Source of the DNA: Plumapathes pennacea
Lineage: Eukaryota > Cnidaria > Anthozoa > Antipatharia > Myriopathidae
NCBI GenBank assembly: GCA_964036295.1
Contig: OZ038463.1
Span: 5,633,274-5,697,273 of the forward strand
Reading direction: 5' to 3'
Length of the DNA: 64,000 nt
The notes under the pieces are model-generated. The model saw nothing but the letters and a program-made list of their open reading frames with translations. It made no database searches and was not told where the DNA came from. Numbering within the stretch: position 1 is the stretch's first letter; each line of letters opens with the position of its first letter. The position numbers were made by a program, and so were the translations under genes. Positions 22,201 to 42,810 of the stretch are shown one piece after another.

Positions 22201-24470
22201 CGGCCGCCGTAGTACGGGAAAAAAGGAACGCTCAGATTTTCCAATTTTGAATCCATAGGCAGCACAATTAAATAGGCTTCCTGTGCGATTTTTTTTTTAC
22301 TCTACATGCACCAGACTCAGACATGCATATTTAATGAGCTCGAATTGTTGTATGTGAACCCACTCAAAACCACAGGCAGCCCAGGCTCCGGGGGTCTATC
22401 TGTCTGTCACAGCTCTGAGTGCGATTTTGTTGATGTATACGATAAAATAAAATTACGAAAAATATCACGCTTTTACGGAGGAAGCATAGTTTAAAACACC
22501 TTTACTTAGCTCTAAAATGGCTCCAAAGCGTTCGAAAGAGATCCAGGACACAATTACTAGACGTAAAAGCGTGATATTTTTTTGTAATTTTATTTTATCG
22601 TATATATCAGCAAAATCACACTCAGAGCTGTGACAGACAGATAGACCCCCGAAGCCAGGGCTGCCTGTGCTCAAAATAGCATGATTTCTCCAAAAAGCAA
22701 AACTTGAATGGTTTACTTCAAATTATACACGGGCTTCAGACCTACAATCATGGTCAAAAGTCGTTGGGACGCTCCTCTTACGCACATCCGGAGCACAATA
22801 TAAATCCGTAAAACCTATGGGGGGTCTCATATTTCTCGTTTTCAAGTCCTCCCCCTCCCCTCCATTCAATGTTGGCCCGTGGTGCAGCTATGAGCCAAAC
22901 CATGCTCAACTAACCAACGTTGAAAGGGGGGAGGGGGTAAACTTGAAATCGTCCCAACAATTTTGACCATGATTGCCGAGTCATGGCTTGTGAACGATTC
23001 GCGCTGCAATCACCGCGTCTCTGATTACAGCATTTGTTACAGTTTTAGTCTTGAAAGAAAACATAAGACATCTGACTAAATTATTCAAGACTCCAAGTTC
23101 CGATTCCTCTGATCGAATACGGTAGCCGAAACTGGCAACAGAAGCGTATTAAAACAATACTTTGAGGGAAAATGATCAGTATACAGATTTTAATACATTC
23201 TTGAAGTGATCGAGTTACACAAGATACGGGATAGAATACATTTGTCATGGTGATTGTTCGATTTACACAGACTGACCTTTGTTGCTTGTCCTTTCTGAAT
23301 AAGTATCTGAGTTTAACACAAAACGGCGTCTGAAGCCCCCGATTTGCTTTCAAGCGTTGTTCCCTTTGCGGAGCCGTTTCTTCGGCACGCTTCCGTTCAT
23401 GATGCTGTCGGTTATAGCATGTTAGTCGTTTTTTCTCTAGACGTATTTGGCGCTGTTCGATCGTTTCACAATTTTGCCTTGCCCGTGCCTGTTCCCTTCT
23501 CTTTTAAGACGAGCTTCGCGAGACCGTTCTGTTTCAAGTTTTCCAGTTTTTAAATTCATTTTCGTGAACGCAGTTACGTACAATTGTTGCATCGTTGCAT
23601 TCTTCCGAATGTCAGTAAAAACACTGGCGGAGACGCCATCATTGCTTAAGCACCTGGCCTAAAAAGTCGTACGACAGACAGACTAAACCGCTTGGAGTCT
23701 CCAAATAAAGTTATACTACTGCATTAGCGTCGTGAATATTACCCTCACTTACGCTCGGGGATCAAATTTGGTAGCCTGAGAAAAACTGTTACATTTTGAA
23801 AATTTGTCAGAAAAGTTGTTGTAAGACTTTTGCCCTAAGAAGAGTTTTATAACTTTTTAACTTTTGACGCGTTGGCCCTCAGTAAGCCTTTCTCGATAAA
23901 TTTCAGCCGTTTCACTCTTGTTCTATATTATATTTCAGTCTCACCAGCCAAGCATCATGCAATATAGCAGTATGCGGAAGATTCCTCGGATTATAGCTAA
24001 TTTTTTTTTTTTTTTTTTTTTTTACAGTTCAGGGACTGCGCTGCTATCAATGCATCGAAAACAGCTGGGAGAGATGTAACGCTAAACAGGCAAATGAAAC
24101 ATGCAGTAACTCGCTTTACACTCACTGTTTCGCAGCGTATGGTACGTACAATGACGGCGGCCAACTGAAAATTGGAACTGCGAAGGGGTGTATCCCATGT
24201 TCATCTGAGACACTCGCTTGCAATTTCCTAAAATTGGCATTGAAGCGAAAACTGAACGGAGAACTGAAAACATGTCATATCGACTGTTGTCAAGGAGACT
24301 TCTGTAACTACGAGGACAAGTATCCAAGCAACGCCACCACAACATCACTCCCCACCAGTGCGTCCCCAGGGGGCAATAGAACTAAGGATGTGACTAGTTC
24401 TAGCTCATTTGCAACCACTTCACGAGGCGTGGTCGCTTTGTTTTTTCTGGTGATGTTTCTCAATTATTGA
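16247..24470 (+). CDS. LU-domain GPI-anchored protein, LU gene E, with a repeat-filled 7.7 kb intron
   Basis: Exon 1 is 16247-16301 (signal peptide MKSLAVPIILAIALSSTA) and exon 2 is 24028-24470. The phase-1 intron has a GTACGT donor and a poly-T tract before TTTACAG; the protein is 165 residues. The LU domain starts LRCYQCIENSWERC, includes AKGCIPC, and ends CCQGDFCN, a canonical terminus. The Ser/Thr-rich stem and the tail VVALFFLVMFLNY fit a GPI anchor. The GCxxC insertion and the WExC segment near the start link it with genes F and G. The intron is inflated by several repeats (Helitron-like, hAT-like, MITEs), so the exon pairing rests on phase, orientation and the absence of a competing exon. 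Confidence 0.82.
16803..18568 (+). mobile_element. non-autonomous repeat with Helitron-like 3' end, internally duplicated
   Basis: This copy shares its whole length with 37320-38467 (same orientation). It runs from TTGCTCGCGGGG at the left to a short hairpin (ACTGGC-AAG-GCCAGT) followed by CTAG and T at the right, the arrangement expected of a Helitron 3' terminus. Here about 610 bp is tandemly duplicated (units near 17002 and 17617, both with TGCATCCCATYCAAACTC). No replicase/helicase is present. The 5' end does not show the classical TC, so the Helitron assignment is tentative. Confidence 0.5.
19150..19760 (+). repeat. diverged repeats shared with other parts of the window
   Basis: Positions 19150-19279 match 21979-22111 closely (GCCTGGAGTTGATTTGGAGG onward to GTTCGGTCGCTCAAATG). 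Positions 19370-19580 are an older copy of part of the 16803/37320 repeat (CAGCACACGGTGA, CACCGTTTGGCT). A TA/T-rich tract at 19330-19362 separates them. Confidence 0.55.
19856..20685. mobile_element. hAT-like non-autonomous DNA transposon
   Basis: The terminal inverted repeats read CAGTGGCGGATTTAGG at the left and, read inward from the right, CAGGGGCGGATCCAGG. Both ends are followed by G/C-rich runs. The 5-bp direct repeat TTTAT flanks the element on both sides (19851-19855 and 20686-20690). CAG-type GGCGGATC termini are typical of small hAT-type elements, though those usually make 8-bp duplications, so the superfamily is a suggestion. The internal open frame (about 20080-20327) has no recognised domain. 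Confidence 0.5.
21385..22000 (+). repeat. partial copy of the 16803/37320 repeat
   Basis: The sequence from CGAGCAAATACACCGAAATAG through TATTTGTTACAGAGC and TTTAAGAAGCAAGTGTATGAG to a degenerate 3' hairpin (ACTGGCAACCCCAGT then CTTG) parallels the right half of the longer copies, with many substitutions. It lies inside the gene E intron. Confidence 0.55.
22368..22670. mobile_element. palindromic MITE with about 105-bp inverted arms
   Basis: The left arm (22368-22476) and right arm (22560-22670) are inverted copies. Both carry the GGGGGTCTATCTGTCTGTCA sequence and an AT-rich inner part ending in AAAAGCG or its complement. They are separated by about 85 bp. No coding capacity. It lies inside the gene E intron. 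Confidence 0.7.
22746..22974. mobile_element. second palindromic MITE in the gene E intron
   Basis: AATCATGGTCAAAAGTCGTT at the left and the inverse ending TTTTGACCATGATT at the right form imperfect inverted repeats. They enclose about 180 bp with facing pyrimidine-rich and purine-rich stretches. Confidence 0.6.
23090..23590 (-). pseudogene. degenerate Arg/Glu-rich ORF, possible transposon remnant
   Basis: On the minus strand, two frames separated by a frameshift encode Arg/Glu-rich segments such as ERSREARLKRE (about 23520) and ERKRAEETAPQREQRLKANR (about 23350-23410), then drift into noncoding sequence. Such repetitive charged segments occur in some transposon ORFs, but no catalytic domain is visible. 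It may belong to the dispersed repeat also seen near 480-950. Confidence 0.3.
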
Positions 24471-26768
24471 TTGGTGACCGATTGATTAAAAGTAGCTCAA
24501 TATTTGTCGCACAATGCACGAACTGATATATCACGTGACCAAAACGGCGGGAAAACAGTAAAAAGTATGGGATCCTGGCTGGGGTTCTGGTTCGGATCTG
24601 ACTAGAAGTTTAGGTATGATGTTCATTCATATATATCATCACTTTCAGACGCGTAATTATAAACCACTTTATTCAGAAAACATAACTGATTCAGGACGAA
24701 AGATTAGGAATGTCTCTGAGCTCTCGAACCCAGCAGACCCCTAATGCGCCATAACCGCCAAATTAGCCGTATCGTGTAGAATTTACACCAGGCTACCTAG
24801 TGAAGGTTACAGATCTTCAAATTATATCAATGCAACGAAAACTCTGGGATAAGGTTCCATCCACCCACCTTGTACGGTGGTGGGCCGGGTATGACTTGCT
24901 TGATGTCAGAGAGAGAACCCTTTTTCTAATCTGAGGGGCATATTTTGGTATTTTGGCAAGCTATACTTTGATCTTTCTGTATTGGTCCGCTCAAAATAGT
25001 TGTTAAAAGTGCACACTATCATGTTTGTGCATTGTGTGTTATTTTGTCACGCATGGTAGCTGCTTTAGTGTGACACTTGCAAAGAGCTTCTCCCGCGTAA
25101 TTGTAGGTCCGCAAGACGTACGCGTGACTTAGGTAAATTAACGTGTGGGGCCCCGTTGTTTAAAAAGGAGCGCTATCCACCGGAACCGAAAGTGATGTAG
25201 TTTTTTCATGTTGGACTATGGTGATTAAACTGGACTATGGCCATGGTTCGGTATTGCGAGTTTTGCTAGCTATCAAGAAACGCGGTGCAGATTTCCTTTT
25301 ACCCTAGAACTATAGTAACTTGGAAAATTCTTTCATTAACTCCCTTTCCTGACACCCTCTGTAGCTTCAAAAATTCTACTATGTCTGCAATGTAAATTTA
25401 CTCAGTTAATTTTTGTATATGATTTTTAGATTTAATATTGTATATATTTTTTATGTCATTTATATTATTATTATTACTATTATCTCCTAGTATAGTGTAA
25501 ACTGTCTCTTAGGAGTATCACTTTAAAGATTAAAGGCTGTGACAGGACGTAATGCAAGAGTCTCTGGTAGTGTGGTACAGGGGAAGCAGGTCTTGACCAC
25601 GACGAACAGGATTTTTTTTCTTATTGTGAATATTGAACAGAACACGTGTTACGCGGTGTGTGACGCCAGCTTTTCAAGATTCACCTTAGCCTTTTTGTCC
25701 TTGTTTAATTTTCTTGCGTCCGCGGTCAGTTCCTTTTGGGCAAGTCTCTGTTTGCAAAGGGCGTAAATTATAAATTTTATTCTAAATTATGTTTAAAAAC
25801 ATATGTTGGCACTCTTGGTCCACTGCTCGATCAAAAGTTGCTTATGAAAAGTTAGTACAAGAAAAAACGCAAAATATCTTTGAAAGCCTATATTCACATA
25901 TTTTCGAAATAGTCGAGACTTCAATTAAATGGCCAGTGGTATCTGTGGGGACTTGATAAAAACGGTCAGATACATGCACTGATGGTTCTACATCCATTTG
26001 AAATTATGCTGGCCACTTGTCAGCAATATATGGGAAATGGCGTACGAATCTCGACCGTCTGAGCCTTGTTAATATACTTCTGAACATCCTATTTTATTAC
26101 AGTTTTAACTACTACCACCGCACTTTTGTAGTGTTTTGAATCCGGCCCAAGTCTTGAAAAAGAAATCATGGCTTGCCCTGTCACCACAAAAATGCAGATA
26201 GCAACCCCACGGTTGCTGAATCTAAGGAATCTGTTGTATCTGATGGGTTATATATCTTTGTATGGCTTTGATATAGTGATTAATTCATTCTGACAATAGG
26301 ATAGTCTTTTAAGGCTAAAAGCTTTGCTGTAGATTGGTAAGTTGAAGGTTTACAGGGCAGGTGGCATGGCGAGTATCTTATTCTTGCTTAATTTTGCGTG
26401 ATCAAATCCTTCAAAAGAACCAACTTCTTGCACTACCTTCATATAGTTATCGTGATAAACTCCTACAACGCCCTTATCAACAGTTCTCATTGTTTTGCTT
26501 ACAAAGGATTTGACCATTACACGAGCATGAAGGTCGGTGCCCAAGGGCTATCAAATTTCGATCAAGTCATAAAACAAAACAGCTTCCAGCTCTCTCGCCA
26601 TATCTAATGGAGTGATCCATGCAAACGGCATCCGGTCATCTGTAGTTGCCCGAAAACGAAAAGGGCAAAATTTAAACTGAACACGCGATTCTGGCGTGAG
26701 TTCCTGATCCGTAATTCATCGTCAATAGTACTATAGTTCTGCTAACCCAGATTCAAAGTTGCAAAGCC
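24471..26768. other. intergenic between LU genes E and F
   Basis: An ATTAAA polyadenylation-like hexamer occurs 13 bp after the gene E stop. Positions 24766-24910 are related to 54870-54990 (GAATTTACACCAGGCTAC and AATGCAACGAAAACTCTGG), so both are copies of a short dispersed repeat. No convincing gene is seen in 24920-26768. Confidence 0.5.
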
Positions 26769-28380
26769 ATGACTTTCTGGTTCACAGTCTTTTCAGTTTT
26801 GTGCGCCACTTCTGCTGCTTATGGTAGGTAATCGGTTCATACTTAATATTGTTTGAACCATAATCCTTTTATGTGTACTGATGGACGCTCAATGAGTGTA
26901 AGTCACCGCCCTTGGAAAAAAGACTTTTTCGTGAATTGCAGAGAACAAAATGGTAAAAGGAACCAACGCAAGAGACATAATTAGTGAGCTACAGATAGTT
27001 AGAAAGTAACGTCGTTCTACGTTCCAAGAGCTATGGCAGGAAACTATAATAATAAGCCGTTTCACGTTGCAAAATAAATAAGTATAATGATTAAATAAAA
27101 GAATAATTAAAGAAACAAATAGGGCAAACGCCGAGAACTTCACATTGCGTCGAACACATTGTAAATTAGATGAAATTTTTGCTCATTTGCATTACCGAAA
27201 ACTCGATGCATGCATGTATAAAGTTTGAAGTTTAAAATGGGCCTAAATAATAAATTGGTGAGAACAAATCAATAAAAATATGCCATTCTGATTAATTAAT
27301 TAGTGAATGCGGATATAGTAGACTTTGAAAATATATGGGTGGTAAATATATTAATTTGAGGCAGAGTAATCATTTAAATATTAAAAACTGCTCTTTTTGA
27401 ATCACAGTTAACGGTTTAAAGTGCATAGAATGCCTTTCTGAGAGTTGGGAAGAATGTGAGCAACAACGCCAGATCAGGATATGTGCAGCTAATGAAGTAT
27501 GCTTTACGGGTTACTCCTTGCACACTGATGGTAAAGAAGTTCCCAGGCCGGGAGTTGGACGAGGCTGTGGAGTCAAGAATGCGGAGGCAACCATTTGCCG
27601 TTCAGTAAACCACATTCTACTCAGTGATAACCCGAGAAGATTTATGACATTTTGTAATGTGTCCACCTATTGTGATTCCAACTTGTGCAACAAAGACAGA
27701 CCAAGCTTTGTTTTCCCAGGTAAAAGCCCATTAGCATCATACCGCTATCATCACGATCGCCATCATGCCCGCATCGGCCTGACAACATTTAAGCTGATGT
27801 CGCAATTAGTTAGTACCATGCAGGCCTCAGGTATAAATTATCACCATCGCCGTCGCTATCGTGCGACCATCGTTCAGTATTATTTCGAACTCATCGTCTG
27901 CGCCGTTGCCATCATTGTAGTGCAAAACTAATGAATTGATGTAGTAAATAGATTTGGTGGTTTCCTTCATCGTCGCTTTTATTTGTTTTCTATACCCCAG
28001 AGGTGAAATGCAAGTCCTGCATGGGCATATTATCCGAAAAGAATTGCTCAGAAAAAGAGAAGATGTGTCGTCCGGGGTTAATGCACTGTTTCGAGGTCAG
28101 CGCCATGGTAACAAACGGCAAGAATCTACCCCAGCTTGGCTTTGCCAAAGGCTGCACATACTGCCCGACGGTTGAAATTGGTTGCGTCCATTTCAATGAG
28201 ACACTGAAGGGGATGCTGGACGGAAATTACATGAAGACCTGCAACATGAAGTGCTGCTTGGGTGACAGTTGCAATGCGATGAAACCAAAGCTGACAACAC
28301 GTTCAGGTGGACCAATGATCCACAGCGCACTGGGTGGGATCATGGTCTTGGTTTTGTTCTTTTCAGTGGCTCTGCACTGA
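26769..28380 (+). CDS. two-LU-domain GPI-anchored protein, LU gene F
   Basis: There are three exons: 26769-26823 (signal peptide MTFWFTVFSVLCATSAAY), 27408-27719 (LU1) and 28001-28380 (LU2 plus tail). Both introns are phase 1 (GTAGGT/TCACAG and GTAAAA/CCCCAG), giving 248 residues. LU1 starts LKCIECLSESWEEC and ends CDSNLCN without the paired CC. LU2 starts VKCKSCMG, has AKGCTYC, and ends CNMKCCLGDSCN, fully canonical. The tail GGIMVLVLFFSVALH is GPI-signal-like. Unlike gene D, each LU domain has its own exon with symmetric phase-1 borders, the classic arrangement for exon duplication. Exon 2 can also be read through its donor to a stop at 27931, encoding a different hydrophobic C-terminus. 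Confidence 0.85.
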
Positions 28381-29357
28381 ACTTTTTTTTTTTCTTTTTA
28401 GCACAGTGCCGCTCCAGTCGGTTGCAGTGTGTCTTTTATTGTCTGGAAGTTCGAGTGTCGTGTCGTATACCTCGTTCCTTTTGTGCTGTGTAATTTATGT
28501 CGTTTTGTGGGAATTTGTAGTGTTGTGTGGTGAATTGTGTGGCAAATTGTGTGCCGGTGGGTGCATGTTTATTGCTAGCGATTTGCGTCGTGCATGTGTT
28601 TGTGCCATGTGTCATGTGTCATGTGTGCATGCGTGTTGTGTTTGTTTGTTTGTTTGTTTGTTTGTTTGTTTTATTTACATGTTTTGTATTAGTGTCTGTC
28701 GTTGCAAGACACACACGTCATCCATAAGCCCTGGGCTTACACAACTGATTCAGGGCTGTTAAAATAATACAGTTATAAAGTACGTAAACAGAAAACTAAA
28801 TTTTATTTATGAGCACTAGTCTTCTGGCTGTCTGACCTATTTGTGTTCGAGATGTGTCCGCGTTATTATTCTTTGACCAAAAAACCTAGCAGTTGTGTTC
28901 ATCACTCTGACTCAGATAACTTGGGGGGGGGGGGGGGGGGGGGGCGGTTATAACCTAGAATAACTTTCCGTTACCAAACTGGTGGGCATAAATCGGGTGT
29001 GGTGTAGCCGAGAAAGAGGGGGGGGGGGGGGGGGGGTGTGAGGTGGGGGAGGGGAGGGGAGGGTATAGCGGGAATTTCCCAATTTGGTAGTAATAAAAAG
29101 TCTAGTAGTTTAACAGTTACATCCTCGGAAACTATCAGGTTAATTTACGAAATAGACTATGTAGCTGTGCGTTCCTGGCCTTTACTATGCCCGTTTCATA
29201 GGCAAGCCTAGTGCATGCAAGTGAGTCATTATGGCATGAAAAATGAGCAAATTCGAGTGAACTATCAAAAACTTAATTTAGTCTCGAAGCCTTTGCACCT
29301 TACTAGCCCTTGTTTTCCAACAAATTCCGACGACCAATCGATGACTGCTACACACTG
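28381..29357. repeat. convergent 3' region with simple repeats
   Basis: This lies between the 3' ends of gene F (+) and gene G (-). It holds a (GTTT)n microsatellite (28636-28669), two G homopolymers (28923-28944 and 29018-29036) and no recognisable gene. The open frames at 28334-28762 are translations of G/T-rich repeat. Confidence 0.6.
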
Positions 29358-31493
29358 TTAAAGTTGTAATACAGTCGAGGCAAGCATGAAAGCAATGGCG
29401 AGCAAACTGGCACAGATGACTGCGACTTCGTCTTGACTGCTCCTTGCTGGAAGCACGACTGGTAGTGTGGGACTCTCGACGTTACATTCGTCTTCCTCGC
29501 AGCATTCGATCTTGCAGCCTCTGATTGGTTGATAAAGGTTAGGAGGCATAGTACTGTTAATTACGTCACATCCCGTTACTTCATTTGGACAAATTGTGCA
29601 GCCACGTGTGTACACGACGTTTTTCCCGCTCTCTCCTGTTAAGAGGTATCCGGCGTAGCAGTGTTCGTAACCCTTCATGCAATTGATATCACCTGCTCCA
29701 CAGCTCTCCCAGGTGTTGCCAAAACAGTACTTGCAAACCAAACCATTTGCTGTACAGAGTTGAGAACAGTGGAGAAAAAGTATGATTTTACCACAACACA
29801 CTAGTTTCTCGCTCTCTGATTGGTCCATTTACCGTGGTAAATAAGAGTCCAGACAACGATGCTGACGCCAGCTGACGCCAGCATGTCACGTTTTGCAGCG
29901 AAATACAACGAAAGTTTCCTGTATATTTCTAAATATTGAGGTAAAAAACAAATTTCCACTGGTTTGCCGTGGTGTGGACTCTTATTTACCACCATTTACG
30001 TCATCACATGGTCAAAATTAGTTGTTGACTCACTCGGCGAAGCGCCTCGTAAGTCCACAACATTTTGACCATGTGATGACGTAAATCGTGGTAAATAAGA
30101 GTCCACATCACGGCAAACCAGTGGAAATTTATTAATTAGAAGGTTGACAACACCTCTTTTGCTTGTTGTCCACTTCCAAATTCGGTAAACTTGAAGTATC
30201 TTTATTTATACACGGTACGTAATTAAACAGAGCTGGTGGGGCCGTGTTGGTGGAATACATGCCTGTAGAAAGCAAACAGGTTCGGAAAGGAAAACCGTTG
30301 GAGTTGCCTCCTCGGATGAAAAACCTTCCTACTACTGCCGGCCCTGTGAATTGAACATACAAGTCTCCTGGTTTAGAGCTTCATTACGAATTTTGGTCTA
30401 CCACCCCAGATTGCTCGGCCACTGAATCAGTCAATATATCAGGTAATGCAGGTCTTTTCTGATCAGCAACATATAACCGACTTCCAAGGATCGAATGTGC
30501 TAAAGAGTCCAATTTCCAGGCGGTTGTACAAATTTCCTCACATCTTTAGAGACCCAGAGGCAGATTGTGGGCGGGGCAAAGGTAGTTTTTTTTTTTTTTT
30601 TTCTTCCTACCCCTACTACTTAAGAGCCCCGTGCTGTTTGATTTGTCTTCGGATATATTACATTTAGTATCTCCAAAAGTATCAGTATAAACTCTGGCGG
30701 AATCTACACCTATTCTTTGTTCTAGTCCGATGTGCACACGATTACACATGCAATCACCAATCAAACTCCCCCCCCCCCCCCCCCCCCGGCCCCTCCCCCC
30801 TTCCCTCCCCCCAAAGACATACAGGCACCACCAGACAAGATTACAATGCCACCAACAGCATGGATAGGAAGAGGGGGAGCTAGTTATCTCTGAAGACAGT
30901 TATGCTCAGCGTAATTTCTCACGGAAACCAAACACCATCCACCCAATCAACAAACTCTCAGAGCACTATTAGTGAGTTTATTATGACACTTGACATCCGA
31001 AGAATGCAAGGTCGTATCGCAAAATTTAATTTGCATAGAAATTAAAATGAAGATGTGTAACCTTTCAAATACATGCACGATGAAATGGGACTGCTGTGTG
31101 AGTTTAGTGCTACTCTGATTAAAATTGAAGGATGGAGGTCCTTTGCGTCGACTGACTTCCGGTACGTGCGAAGAATGCCCGCGTTCGTAATCAGTTCCAC
31201 ACATCACGGGCGTCCAGTTTATTTATACGAAGCGTGTGCAAAAATCGAAACAAGTAATCTCGTTATCGCCTGTTCACGAGCTAAAGTTCTGATAACCGAT
31301 CAATAAATGAGCTCGTGGCGAATCTCCAGCGAAGTAACGTCGAACAAAGCAAGATGTATATCGGACTGAGCGAGTTTACCAGGATATTAGTATGATAAGC
31401 AAAGACAAATATTTATGGCATTGAGATGTACTTACCGCAACAGTCGAGAAGCACACATATCGTCACCATAGTCATTTGAATACCCGTAGTCAT
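29358..31493 (-). CDS. LU-domain GPI-anchored protein, LU gene G
   Basis: Exon 1 is 31436-31493 (signal peptide, 19 codons). Exon 2 is 29358-29749, joined by a phase-1 intron (GTAAGT donor, GTACAG acceptor), giving 149 residues. The domain starts LVCKYCFGNTWESC, contains TRGCTIC, and ends CKIECCEEDECN, a canonical LU terminus. The tail ends with a hydrophobic run (VAVICASLLAIAFMLAS) after the SS-containing spacer, as for GPI anchors. The sequence is closest to gene E and to LU2 of gene F. The intron hosts a palindromic MITE (29785-30135) and a SINE-like fragment (30235-30342). Confidence 0.87.
29785..30135. mobile_element. palindromic MITE, copy 1 (partner at 41063)
   Basis: This copy is about 90% similar to 41063-41404 over the full length, from ATTTTACCACAACACAC to GGAAATTTATTAA. 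The right half is a near-palindrome: GTGGACTCTTATTTACCAC faces its inverse about 100 bp away. It lies within the intron of LU gene G. It carries an additional GCTGACGCCA duplication absent from copy 2. Confidence 0.75.
30235..30342 (-). mobile_element. SINE-like fragment (partner at 39771)
   Basis: The sequence GGTGGGGCCGTGTTGGTGGA through CTCCTCGGATGAAAAACC to ACTACTGCCGG is shared with 39771-39874. The tRNA-like B box seen in the other copy is missing here, so this is a partial copy. Confidence 0.5.
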
Positions 31494-33671
31494 ATTGGAG
31501 CGAGTACAGTTGCGAATGCCTGAGTCGATATACAGATTTAGCAGCAACACACAGTTAGTGCAACACACACGACGGACGCGAAGTCGATGGCGGCCAGCGT
31601 AACTTGATATGACACTACCGTGGCGTAAAAAATATTCATAACATTTCAATGATAAAAAGCTATTTTTATTAAAATGTCCCGCACCTATTGTTGGAGATAG
31701 CGGAACGCTTTGTGGAAGGAAGGAAAAAAAAAAAAAAGGATTCATTGTTATTTGATTAGCTTATAGTCTGGATCTTGTATAGGGCCGCGGTGAGTGGATT
31801 TGGCAACGAAGATGGAGCCGACTCACTTCCACTGATCCCCACCCCCCCCCTCCCTTGTAGTAGGACGCGCGGTTACTAGCAGAACCAGTTAAGAACCGGC
31901 TAGAAAACGCACGAGGTAGAGAGTACAGCGCGCACCGTGAGAACTATTAAAGCTTTGAGTTATTCCCTATGCTCTGGTCTTCGGTTCCCTCTACACCCTC
32001 ACCCCACTGATACGCCCTCTGCTAAACTCATACCTATCGCAGAATAAAACAACAATGAAACAAAAAGACAGAGTCTGTCGGATGGGTTTCCAATGGTTCA
32101 AGAGAGAAAAGAAACGTAATGCTTTTGATAGCACGAATTCGGCCTAATAGTCACAAAGCAATCGAGTGATCCACCTCGCGTCTATAGTGTAGGCGATCGG
32201 TCAACTGACTTTATTGTCTGCCTGCAGTGACGCCAAGGAAAATACCACGGGGAAGTGGGGAAAGGGTAGAGGCAAAGTCCGTTCTTCTTCTAGTCCCTTG
32301 CCTTAGTGTTTTTCACTTTATGAGAGCAATGTGTTCAGCTCAGTTTCATCCGTTAAGTTTTCTTCTGATTCCACCAAGTGTATTATTTGAGCCATGTTGG
32401 TCAAAGCAAGGTCACGACAACTGGCCAATCCGAAGCCGAGACAGTCAAGACAATCGTACAGTCAGCTCCCTCTTAACGGACACCCATCTAAGACGGACAC
32501 CTTTCTAAGACGGACACTTTGTGGGAGCTGTCCCTGCCGTTTTCTTCAGTCATTTGATTAACTGATAAATCCCTTTGAGACAGACACCTTAAAACGGACA
32601 GTTGGAGCTAGCGCCGAGGCCGAGGGTGTTCGGGCGTCTTATAGAGTTGACTACAAATAAACAGTAGAAAAGGGTTTTATTATTGATGAAAAAGTAACGA
32701 AGCTTAAGCACATACTATTGTGCTTGGTTATAGCAGGCAATCGCGTGAAAACGAAAACTTATCACACTGGTTGGTCAAAAATGCTTTCTTGCACTCTCTG
32801 CAATTAGTTTCGATTCTAGTTAGTAAAAAGGTTTTCGTACGACCTCTGCATCGCCAGAAATTCCGGACATTTTGCGTCCACGATTGCTTCCGGTCCTTCC
32901 CAGCGGCGTGCGGTATGAGCATGCGCCATTCACACATTCAACATTGTTACGTACTTTGCCTTAGTGGGGTGGGGGAGGGATGGGTTTCTCCGGTTCAAAA
33001 AGAGACTGCTACGTTTAGGAGACGTGCCGCTGAACGACCTAGTTGAAATTAGCTTTCGTTTGGTACAATTTTCATGCGATTTGGAGCTTCCCAGCCCAAA
33101 ATATCAACATCCGAAGTCAGCGTATTTCACGGGAGGTATTCGCCATGGCTGGCTGTGAACTGCAAATTCAAACACAAAAAGTACACATCGAATTTGCTCC
33201 AGGGGACTGACTGAGGCTTCATAGGAGATGTTCAATCCTTCGACAATCAGGTACGGGGTAGACATTTTGCGTTTTACCCAAGGTTCTTGTATTAAATGCA
33301 GCTTAAAAAGTGACAGTAGCCGGTTTTGAGCGTATTCTGCTATCAATCCCTTCTTACGTCGGCCGAAATTTTAAATTCAAAAAAGTACACATCGAATTTT
33401 ACCGGAGATAAATATTTTTTGTACTGTTGTGTTTAGGAAGCTTTCCTCTTCCGAATGCTGCCCAGACATTTTTACGAACGTGCTTCAGTTAAGCGAAAAG
33501 CACAATTTATTATCAGATCCCATACATTTCTTTGTTATTTCTTGAGCGGCTGTCAGCGTGAAACCTGATGCCTCTTCCGAGATGGCGCAACCGGATGTCT
33601 GAAATTTCTGGCGATGGTGCACTTTGTGGGATTACAAAATACCACTATATTGTGCTGCTGGGGAAGTTGTG
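31494..33671. other. intergenic between LU gene G and the SLC22 gene
   Basis: No gene is recognised. Positions 32460-32620 contain several copies of a short motif (AAGACGGACACC and variants), also seen at 59410-59600, which marks a dispersed repeat. A C-rich tract is at 31840-31855. The small open frames around 32720-33350 show no domain. Confidence 0.45.
33506..33511 (-). other. candidate polyadenylation signal of the SLC22 gene
   Basis: AATAAA on the minus strand lies about 160 bp beyond the stop codon at 33672-33674. It is the first such hexamer downstream in the right orientation. Confidence 0.45.

Positions 33672-42810
<9,139 letters not shown>

Noticed and set aside
28334..28762. 142-codon frame rich in Cys/Val after gene F
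   Set aside because: It derives from G/T-rich simple sequence after the stop codon, without a start context or domain.
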